Positions 56,117 through 64,000 of a stretch of 64,000 bases of DNA are shown in pieces. Source of the stretch: Diphasiastrum complanatum (taxonomy: Eukaryota > Streptophyta > Lycopodiopsida > Lycopodiales > Lycopodiaceae). The notes under the pieces were generated by a model. It saw only the letters and a program-made list of their open reading frames with translations, made no database searches and had not been told where the DNA came from. The translations under genes and the position numbers were made by a program. Position 1 is the first letter of the stretch, and every line of letters begins with the position of its first letter. The DNA lies in assembly GCA_029204225.1 (NCBI GenBank), contig CM055095.1, positions 10,693,471 to 10,757,470 on the forward strand, in the 5' to 3' direction.

Positions 56117-56386
56117 CACGTGTGGTCACACGTGCCATCACACTCATCTGTCACGTGTCAAGATATCAGCAGTTCGTACATTCGGCTGGCATGCACGTGC
56201 AAGAACACGTGGCGACATCTGGACCACACACGCATCACAAGACTACTGGGCCGTACAATTGTACAGTTGGCATACATGTGCGAGGACACGTGTCATGATC
56301 TGAAGTGTACACGTGTCATTCAGAATGATTTCGCCGTCGTTTTCACACGTGTGGCAAGTTTTGACTGCACGTTACTAAGACACGTG
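56117..56386. promoter_or_regulatory. cluster of nine CACGTG (G-box/E-box) palindromes
   Basis: CACGTG occurs at 56117, 56129, 56152, 56194, 56206, 56287, 56310, 56346 and 56381, most of them as ACACGTGT or CACGTGTC. Roughly one copy per 4 kb is expected by chance. In plants this core is the binding site of bZIP and bHLH factors, including ABRE-type elements. The cluster ends 27 bp before a TATA box and lies upstream of a plus-strand frame, so a promoter role is plausible. Alternatively it is a transposon subterminal motif array. Confidence 0.7.
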
Positions 56387-56412
56387 TATGGTTCAGATGC
56401 TTTGTATTAGAC

Positions 56413-56421
56413 TATATATAT
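56413..56421 (+). promoter_or_regulatory. TATA box
   Basis: TATATATAT follows the CACGTG cluster and precedes the ATG at 56649 by about 230 bp, a normal plant promoter distance allowing for a 5' UTR. Confidence 0.5.
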
Positions 56422-56648
56422 GAGTGTCATTTCTGTTATTCAGTTTCGCATATTGAGTCCAATTAGCCGGCCCGCTCCAAATCTGTTCGTATAATATCGC
56501 TACCATGCGCCCAGTAGAGAGTTCCAAAGTTGCACTGATTCCCTGACGCGTTGTCCCGATATTCGGATTCACGTGCAGAGCATATTGCCATCACGCGCCC
56601 ACGGTTACCCCGTTTATGTCCCCTTGCTAACTGGCGTGTCATATCGAT

Positions 56649-57884
56649 ATGGCCTCCTCGTCTGCTAGTTCGATCTATTATAAAGCTGTTAGTTCTTTCC
56701 TTGTTGATGCTGAGGTTAGCGACAGACAGGCCCAATTTTTGTCCTATTTCAATTTTCATTTTGACATAGAGAGATTCGTTACTGAGCACAGGGAAATTTC
56801 TCCTAAACTGTACAAGGATTTTTATGACTGCTTGCAATAGGGTACCCTTCTGATGGACGGCCTGAGATTTGTGCATTTCACAGATTTGACTCATGCTCAG
56901 CCTAGTGCCAAGCAAAGGCATGATTGTAAGTTTACCAAACTTATCTATCCGTTTAAACATGTCATACCCTGTGAGGAACACAATCGAGTATGTTGCTTCG
57001 TTCAAGAGGGTATGGCCTTCGTGTTTTTCTTATCTGCTCTTATCCCTGACGAGGTAGAATCTTCTAGGTCGTCCATGATTGGTTTGCCTGCCCCTACCAC
57101 TCGTGTGGGTTCAGAGGTTTCCATTACTGATGAGGTTTTAGGAGATGTAGAGGAGGCCAGGCAAGCACAACAATATGATCCTGCCAAGGCTGATTCTCTG
57201 TTTATCTCTCCCTTATCTACCGTGAGTGAGATTGACCAGAGTAGAACCCTGATGGACCTCCATGTGTACCATATGGACGATGTTGCATTCTTATCCATTG
57301 GCGACATTGGAGATGTAATGGATCTCAGAGAAGATGAGATATTATCTCTTATGTCAAGGATGATTTCTAAATTTAATGATTTTATTGACTTTGATGATGA
57401 CGACCTCATAGATGGCATCGACTATGAGGACCAGGTAGAATGGGCAAGTGGCACAGATGCCCTTCAAAGGATGCTATCTGAGAGCAGGGCATATGAGGCT
57501 AATATGCCGAGTGAGGAGGAGTTTTTGGCTTTTCATAAAAAGTATCCGCCACCTCTCATATATACTATTCCAGCTGACCAGCAATTCACCATTATTGCTG
57601 ATACTGTCAACAAATCAAAAAATGTTGACGTGGATGAGGACGTCGCAAATTCTCTCACTTCGCATTTTTCTCTCTCTTCAGGATTTTGCAAAAAAGCCGA
57701 AGGTGCCCTCAAAAAGATGAAGATGTCTTCAAGTGTCTTTTCTAAGCACTTCAATCATATTATCGAGCTTTTTCCAAACTTCAACCTTCTTTACCCTTGT
57801 TGTTCCTTTATCTTCAAAGTCTTCTGTCATAGAAATAACATCTTTCCAAACCGAATTTGGATCTTAGATCACTCTTTAAAATGA
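56649..57884 (+). pseudogene. acidic protein frame with one TAG, family unknown
   Basis: From ATG 56649 (MASSSASSIYYKAVSSFLVD) the frame is interrupted by a single TAG at 56838-56840 and then runs to 57884, 411 codons in all. The part after the stop contains FTKLIYPFKHVIPCEEHNRV, a Ser/Asp-rich middle, DLREDEILSLMSRMISKFND, FIDFDDDDLIDG and MPSEEEFLAFHKKYPP. The last 60 residues are hydrophobic and may be past the real end. A related exon lies on the minus strand at 54502-54858. There are no transmembrane or enzyme motifs. The dense G-box promoter and clean frame suggest a gene lost recently, or a transposon-borne accessory gene. Confidence 0.5.
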
Positions 57885-60020
57885 TTTGATAAAAATCGAC
57901 GAGCTTTGACTCCTCCTATTATAGGTTTATTGGGTACGCTTCCTGTTTTTCCCGAAAGCTTTTCATCTTTTTGAATTTTAACATGGCCTTTATGAAGGCT
58001 TGCTTTTGACAACACTTCCTCTAATCGAGCGATTGCTTGTTTTGATGCTGACTCTGGCTTAGTATTCCATGCAAACAAGATATGAAGATATATTAATTTC
58101 TCTATGATCCTCACCTCTCCATGAAGTGTGCAAATATGCACATTTTGTAAAGGGATTGGTAGTACTGGTTTCCAGTTGGGATCTTCAATATCTCTTGAAC
58201 TCTTGTGTTCCTTGAAATGTCATTTGATGATTTCATACAATATAGACATGGATGTTTCGAATTTGCTCCATGAGATACATTGAACATACATTTCAATAAC
58301 TTCAAGTCTCTAGCTAAATGCCATTCCACCAAAATTTCACCTCTTTCAGGAACACTAAGTACTTCTCCATTCGTATGATCCTTTATGATATCTGGATAAC
58401 TTGTTCTGCTAAAAATCCAGGAAAGAACATCGTGATCCTCCTTGATAACCTGTTCAACATATGGAATCACAAGTTTTTATGTATTCAAAACAATTACCAA
58501 AAGAAATTGCACATGAATAGCAGCCATTTTTTACCTGTAAACATGCTAGCCACCATATGTTGTTTTCTAATTGCACTCTGAAGTTGAGATCCCTTGAGTT
58601 TGTTGCATTGCTCAATGTTCCATTCATGAGAGTTCCAACTTTTGTCCTTTTATAACTTCTGATTCATCTAGCTTGACCACCAAAATAAGTTTGCTCATAC
58701 TAACACTTGTAATATTATAGAATTTCACTATAAATCTCAATAAATGATTCAAATCCACAAATAAGTTGTTGGTAGAGTTATATGACAAATTGCCAGACTT
58801 TGAATTGTAAATCTCATTGATGTGAAAAGGGATTCCAATGGCATTTTGCATACCCTTATTCAATACATCTCTCTCCAATCTTATCTGAAAAGGGCGAGGA
58901 ATGAGAAATTTTCTTACATGCAATTGTCCAAAAGCCTCTTTAGTAATTTTAAATATACTGGCATATGCCTCCCTGCTAATACTTGAGAAATCACATGCTC
59001 CCTGAATTAACGTTCGGTCGATTACCTTACCGACCTCGTTCATCAAATCATCAGTGACCTTGGACTTGATTCGAGAATACCAATTATTGTCCAATAAAGA
59101 CTTTGTGGACTTGGTTGTCAATACCGAACTCAATGATTTTCCGATCAGGTCATTGTCCTTCAGATGCTGATTTGCAACCAATTCTGATCTACAAATGATT
59201 ATGAAAATCAAGAAACCCAAATAGGACACTTAATAAATGTCATGCTACTTCACAATTCTAAAATAAAACTAATTCAAATCAAATCCTTACTTGAATGCTT
59301 GAATCCTTTTTCTCCGTTGGCCTCCATTTAGCGAAAGCTCATCAATGTCCTTGAGAATTCTTTTTCGCTTGTTTCTTTTTAATTTCTTATCTAGTATGCG
59401 AGTTTCTTCTTTTAACTGGTCATTTGATATACGTAATGTTTGAACAACTTGTCAGAATTGATCATTACTTGCATTCAAATTTAACATAATATTATGTAAA
59501 CGTGCATTGTCTTCTTTTGTTTGTGATAATGTGGTCTCTTTTTCTCTATAGTCAGCAAGCAAACCATTTAAGATACATTCTAAACTCTGTATTTTCTGAA
59601 CCGAGTTTGCAACACCATAAGTCCTCAATCTTTCACAATAACCCAATAAACCGTTTTCTCGGTCACACAAAAACTTAATTAATTGTGTGATGGATTGGAA
59701 TTGTGGAGCTTGCATCGAGCTCGGATCCAATGGATACAAACTTCCGTCAATCCACATATCGTAATTCTTTCTTTGGTTGATTCTGTGAGCGATCATATCA
59801 AGTGGAGAAACTGTGGATTCTTTCACTACTCCTCTTTTAGCTATCGAAGCATTCTCGGCAGGGAGAACAATGTGTAGATGAAACTGAGACATCTCTGCAA
59901 ACATTAAATGACAGACCAAAAAGAAAATACACACTATTATTCATCCATGACATACCTGAGATTCTATGTTTATTCTCTTGCTAGTTAAAACGAGGGACAC
60001 AATCTCAGTTTCAAATTTGA
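57869..60020 (-). pseudogene. multi-exon gene of unknown family, possible transposase-like protein
   Basis: Four exons on the minus strand are joined by GT-AG introns: about 60020-59956, 59894-59291, 59188-58535 and 58449-57869. Exon 2 is a coiled-coil region (NARLHNIMLNLNASNDQF, then one TGA, then LKRNKRKRILKDIDELSLNG). Exon 3 has DRTLIQGACDFSSISREAYA and SVSMSKLILVVKLDESEV. A one-base shift near 58628 leads to FRVQLENNIWWLACL. Exon 4 has VEWHLARDLKLLKCMFNVSH, GANSKHPCLYC and, after a shift near 58150, VHICTLHGEVRIIEKLIYLH. The Asp residues after beta-like stretches, C-x2-C and H-x-C-x2-H suggest a DDE-type transposase or other RNase H-fold enzyme with a zinc site. This is inference. About 630 residues. 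Confidence 0.5.
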
Positions 60021-60300
60021 AAAAGTTAGTTAATGAGCATCATAGGTTCTTGAAGTCGGAGTTGCATACGTCATAATCGTGTCATGTTAACTACACATTA
60101 CTAGTAAGGTTAAGCTAAACTGGACCTGAAAGTTCGTCGGAGTTTTAAAATATAGCGTTTTTTTTTGTCCTACATGGCATTTCTTAGACGGCCCTTTTGA
60201 TGTTTGTAACTCCTCTAATGACAGAAGAGAGTTAGCATACCAGATTCTAAGAGAGTAGAAGTGACAAAAACACCATCGTAACTCGATAATCAGTTCATCT
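60021..60300. other. upstream region of the minus-strand gene
   Basis: Probably the 5' side of the gene that ends near 60020. A short minus-strand frame (60317-60087) has no recognisable motif. No promoter box can be chosen with confidence. Confidence 0.3.
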
Positions 60301-60488
60301 CCCAAGTGGTCATACATCTAAGAGCCTGGAAAACTCTTATTGATCTAGGATTACAGGGTCATTAGGATGGTCCTTGGGATTGGAAACGACGTTACCCTGA
60401 TCACTCGCGCAAGGGCATTGTGGGCCCTTCCCCCGCTGGGGATCTTCTGATGGGACCTGTCCCTCTATGGAAAATCCACCCAACAACA
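60300..60488 (+). repeat. 3' end of a gypsy LTR
   Basis: The sequence ends ACCCAACAACA and is followed by T and a PBS-like TGGTGCGTCTGCCGGGA, which is how LTR ends look in plant gypsy elements. The left end of the LTR could not be found, so its length is unknown. Confidence 0.5.
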
Positions 60489-61000
60489 TTGGTGCGTCTG
60501 CCGGGAGTGCAGAATCTATGAAAGAAATATCACCTGGAATGTACTTGTCCGTCTTGTTGTCTACATTAGTTGTTGACTAATTTCTGCTTGAAGTGAGCTT
60601 ATGCAATTTCACCGTTCTGATGAAATCGATCTACAAAACCTAGGTTCACCATCGTTGAGCGTGATCTGACCCGTCAGACGCCAACACTGGTGCATCTGCC
60701 AAGATTGTAGAACTTGTGAAAAATATGGCTTGGAAAATAGTAGTCCATGTTGTTGTCTACATATCAATTGAGTAGTTATCCATTTTCACCATTATGAAGA
60801 AGATGACCTATGAAACCCACAGTCGTCATTGTTGAGCATGATTTGACTCGTCCAATACCAACATAAGTGCATCTATCTTCATTTATCAACATCAACTACT
60901 GAGAATCCTGCCAGGTATATGTCAATCCTAATGCATTAGTCAAGATATTCAACCATTGACGTTCACTCAAAATACTGATATAGTTGAAAGAATTGTGCTT
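60460..61000 (+). repeat. degenerate tandem repeat, about 180-198 bp period
   Basis: The block GGTGCRTCTGCC, then GTAGAAT/ACTTGTGAAA, GTTGTCTACAT and CATCGTTGAGCGTGATCTGAC-like wording starts near 60491, 60689 and 60866. The spacings are 198 and 177 bp, with strong divergence between copies. It lies where the leader of a gypsy element would be. Confidence 0.7.
60490..60506 (+). promoter_or_regulatory. gypsy primer binding site-like sequence
   Basis: TGGTGCGTCTGCCGGGA stands directly after an LTR-like CA end. It resembles the TGGCGCCGTCTG-type sites of Tat-like plant elements. The tRNA cannot be named from the sequence alone. Two weaker copies follow at about 60688 and 60865 inside a tandem repeat. 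Confidence 0.5.
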
Positions 61001-61217
61001 TTCCTTTGGTTATAAACCATAGTTAGTCTTCATATAGAGATGAGTGCCCAAGCATTCCAACCAGCACACAATAGCTTATAGCCCAACATTGAATGCAGTC
61101 ATCAGAAATGAGGACAAGTGCGACCATCAGAGAGTAGAAATCAGCAGCAGTTAGAATGTGATGTCCCACAGAAAGTCGTCACACTTTTCTATCATACTTT
61201 GCATGAGCTATCTCACT
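61001..61217. other. junction between gypsy leader and copia gag
   Basis: Anonymous sequence. The copia gag frame fades in near 61218, so the N-terminal 50-60 gag residues, the leader, PBS and LTR of copia D are missing or too decayed to see. Confidence 0.4.
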
Positions 61218-64000
61218 TTCTGTAGCATGATGAGAGGTGCAATGTTGCACTGCATTGCATAAAAATGAATGTTGCAAATGAACTCTTAAGAGAGGTAGGA
61301 GATTGCATTTCAGCTCAAGATGCTTGGGAGACTTTGCAAAAGGTCTATGAATCCAAGAACCAAACTAGAATGTTAGCTTTGAAGAATCAAATCTATAGAA
61401 GCTATCAAAAGAAAGGAGAGAGTGCACATACTTTTGTCCTAAGAGTAAAGGAATTGAACAAAGATCTAGCCTTTATAGGTGACCCTATCAAGGATAAAGA
61501 GCTTGTTCAACTCATATTGAATGGACTAAGCTTTGAATTTGACAATTTGGTTCAGGGATATGCAATTATGGGTAAGCTACCCATACTTGAAGAACTTCAA
61601 GGCACACTCATGGCCGAGGAATCAAGAAGGAGCCAAATGCAAGAGAGGATGGATAGGCTTTCCATCCAAGGTGGAGATGACCAAGCTCTCTTCACCAAAG
61701 GCAAAGGCAAGTCCAAAGGCAAAGGATCAACATTCAAGAAGTCTACAAAGCTTGAGGATCAAGAAGGACCCCCAAAGGCATCTCCATCAACCACCAAAGT
61801 CAAGAAGGACAAATCAAAGGTGAAGTGCTACTATTGTAGCAATATGGGGCATTATGCCTCGGAATGCTTCAAGAGGAAGCAAGATCAAAGCCAAGCCAAC
61901 GTGAGAAAAGAGGAGGAGGAGGAGAGTTCACATGAGGACTCTCTCATGATGTCCATATTTTCTTCAACAAGCTTCAAAGGAGAAGATCCTTGGTGGATTG
62001 ACTCGGGTGCTAGTTCACACATGACTAGTAAAAGGGAGTTTTTCTCTTCTCTCTTATCTTATGATGGACCTATAAAGTCTATCTATACAGCAAATGATGA
62101 AGCTTGTAAGATTGAAGGAGTTGGTAGAATTCCCCTTTGCTTAGGATCTTCCAAAAAGATCAACATAGAAGGTGTTTAGTACATTCCTATAATAACAAAC
62201 AATCTACTAAGTGTTGGCCAAATGGTAGACAATGGTTTCAATGTTGACTTTGCTTCAAATGAATGTTTCATCAAGAAGAAGAGTAAGATAGTGGCTAAGG
62301 GCACTAGTCTTGGCAAACTTTATAAGCTGGATGCATTTGTGGATACTAATGTTGTCATGTTGGCCGAGAAGAGCAGGATATCTACCTTTACTTTATGGCA
62401 CAAAAGACTTGGACATGTCAACTCGGGTTCCATGGAGGCTATGATCAAGGAGGAGTATGCTTTAGCCCTACCAAGGTCTATTGGGAAGGAAGACAAGGTT
62501 TGTGAAGCTTGTGCCTTATCCAAGGCACATAAGAAGGTGTTTCCTAACTCCATCACAAAGTCATCTCATCCTCTTGAACTCATACACTCAGATGTGCACA
62601 TTGCTAGCACCAAATCTAATGGAGGTTCATCCATGTTTTTAACCTTCATTGATGACTACTCAAGATATTGTTGGGTGTTCTTACTTTCCTTCAAGTCTCA
62701 AGTATTTGATACTTTTGTAAAGTTCAACTTGTTTGTGGAAAAGCATCATAATAATAGCATCAAGATTCTTAGAAGTGACAATGGTGGAGAATTCATCTCC
62801 AATGAGTTCAAGGCCTTTTGTGAGGAGGAAGGGATCAAGAAAGAGACTTCTTGTCCTTACACTCCTCAACAAAATGGAGTTGCTGAAAGAAGGAATAGAA
62901 CATTATGTGAATGTTCTAAGGCTTTAAGATTAGATGCTTGTTTGCCCAAATCCTTTTGGGGTGAGTCTCTTGTATGTGCAAACTACTTGATGAATAGGGT
63001 GTCTTGCAAAGCAATTGAAGGCAAAACTCCTTATGAGATGTTGTATGGAAAGAAACCCAATCTTAATCACTTGAAAGTTTTTGGGTGTATATGTTATGTG
63101 CATGTGCCATTGGAAACAAGAACCAAGGAGGATCCATCTTCCACAAGAGGGATCATGCTTGGATATGCAAGCTCAAGCAAGGGCTACAAAGTCTATCTCC
63201 CATCCTTGAACAAATTTGTTGTTTCAAGGGATGTCATCTTTGATGAACATCATATGCATATGCTTGAAGAAGGCTCAAGTGCTCCAACAATCAAGAAGAA
63301 GATGGCCGAGGAGCAAGATCTTGGTTTTGAGGAGGAGCTCATGGAGGAGCAAGCACCAAACCCACCTATCACACCAAGGAGATCTTCAAGGGCAAAAGTG
63401 GAGCCATCAAGGCTCACATATCAAGGAAAAGGACAGCAAGTTGAGGGTATCTCATCCACTTCTTATGCTTTATCTAGTTTTGAAGAACCATCTAATGTTG
63501 AAGATGCATTGAACTCCAAAGAATGGTATAAAGCTATGTTGGATGAGTATGATGCCTTGATTGAGAATGAAACTTGGTTGCTTGTTGAGAGACCTCAAAG
63601 GAATGTAATAGGATGCAAGTGGGTCTTCAAGCTTAAGTTGAATGCAAATGGGAGTGTTAACAAACATAAAGCAAGATTAGTTGCAAAAGGTTATGCTCAA
63701 GAGAGAGGGATAGACTATGAGGAAACTTTTGCACCCGTGGCCAAGATGGTCACAATAAGGCTAATCATTGCACTTGCATCACATTTTGGATGGATTCTAT
63801 GTCAAATGGATGTCTCTAATGCTTTCTTGAATGGTTTTTTGGAAGAGGATATCTATATGGAGAAGCCACAAGGGTTCATCAAGCATGGAATGGAGAACAA
63901 AGTATGCCATCTCCAAAGAAGCATTTATGGCTTGAAGCAAGCCTCAAGATCTTGGAATTCAAGACTACATTGCTATCTTATTTCACTTTCTTTTGTTCAA
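61218..64000 (+). pseudogene. copia element D gag-pol, one TAG, runs off the window
   Basis: One frame is open from about 61218 to 64000 except for TAG at 62177-62179. Gag (CIKMNVANELLREVGDCISA) leads to knuckle CYYCSNMGHYASEC near 61830 and protease WWIDSGASSHMTS near 61996. The TAG falls in the conserved GV-x-YIP block, where relatives have Leu, a TTG to TAG change. Then come pre-integrase HKRLGHVN and CEACALSK, integrase SDVH, LRSDNGGEF, PQQNGVAERRN, the SSRAKVEPSRLTY linker and RT (GCKWVFKLKLNANG, ETFAPVAKM, QMDVSNAFLNGFLEEDIYM, YGLKQASRSW). The window ends before YVDD. All catalytic residues visible are intact, unlike elements A-C. It is a related but distinct family and the youngest-looking copia here. 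Confidence 0.9.

Noticed and set aside
55882..56298. 138-codon plus-strand frame
   Set aside because: It runs from a G-run into the CACGTG cluster, has biased composition and no recognisable domain. The cluster is better read as regulatory or transposon motif.
56838..56840. Programmed stop-codon readthrough at CAA-TAG-GGT
   Set aside because: The context is only loosely like known readthrough sites and there is no downstream structure I can point to. A nonsense mutation is simpler, so it is only mentioned within the gene entry.
56463..57005. 180-codon minus-strand frame opposite the acidic plus-strand gene
   Set aside because: It is a shadow of the plus frame. It has no motif, and its partner has related sequence elsewhere in the window while it does not.

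Overview
This window looks like nuclear DNA from a large, repeat-rich land plant genome. The evidence is: Ty1/copia elements with an initiator-tRNA-Met type primer binding site (PBS); Ty3/gypsy elements with a tRNA-Asp type PBS; CACTA transposase fragments; short GT-AG introns; long (GA)n, (GT)n and (TA)n microsatellites; and C-to-T decay at CpG sites. I cannot name the species. No intact conventional host gene was found. Nearly everything is transposon-derived, and most coding units are broken. Layout. (1) 1-12.1 kb: one copia family in four pieces, namely a truncated LTR at 1-575, a minus-strand 5' half (1686-3339), a plus-strand 5' half with LTR and PBS (3903-about 7660), and a second plus-strand 5' half (9071-12020). 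The minus copy plus its flank is an inverted duplicate of the last copy plus its flank. All three internal regions stop in or just after integrase and lack reverse transcriptase (RT). (2) 12.5-15 kb: a 48-bp tandem repeat, a gypsy integrase relic and a copia RT/RNase H relic from another family. (3) 15.2-18.8 kb: a coiled-coil reading frame, then a probable CACTA unit with palindromic GCCACGCGTGGC-type repeats on both sides of a four-exon minus-strand gene. (4) 19.4-23.4 kb: a 1.1-kb tandem duplication of a chromovirus 3' end (integrase tail, chromodomain, polypurine tract), then a second copy of the segment found at 576-1282, here with an extra exon.

(5) 23.8-50.7 kb is the dominant structure. 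Three minus-strand copies of one gypsy family (G1, G2, G3) lie in the same orientation. Between G1 and G2 is a 14-kb head-to-tail array of about 20 monomers of about 750 bp. The monomer is the LTR of this family: the same sequence sits beside the tRNA-Asp PBS of G3 as a 750-bp 5' LTR. On the minus strand the order is LTR, G3, LTR, G2, (LTR)n, G1. The array therefore looks like a retrotransposon LTR turning into a satellite. The LTR-LTR joints have the form CA-CTAC-TG, which resembles the joints of two-LTR circles.

(6) 50.7-53.4 kb: the C-terminal half of a CACTA TNP2-like transposase in four exons, followed by a (TA)n tract and another cluster of the palindromic motif. (7) 54.2-60.5 kb is the least explained part: a copia LTR scrap, a fragment resembling the histone H3 core, two related acidic reading frames in opposite orientation, a cluster of nine CACGTG boxes upstream of a TATA box, and a multi-exon minus-strand gene of unknown family with conserved-looking Cys/His motifs. 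(8) 60.3-64 kb: the end of a gypsy LTR with its PBS, then a plus-strand copia element that is open from gag into RT except for one TAG, and that runs off the window.
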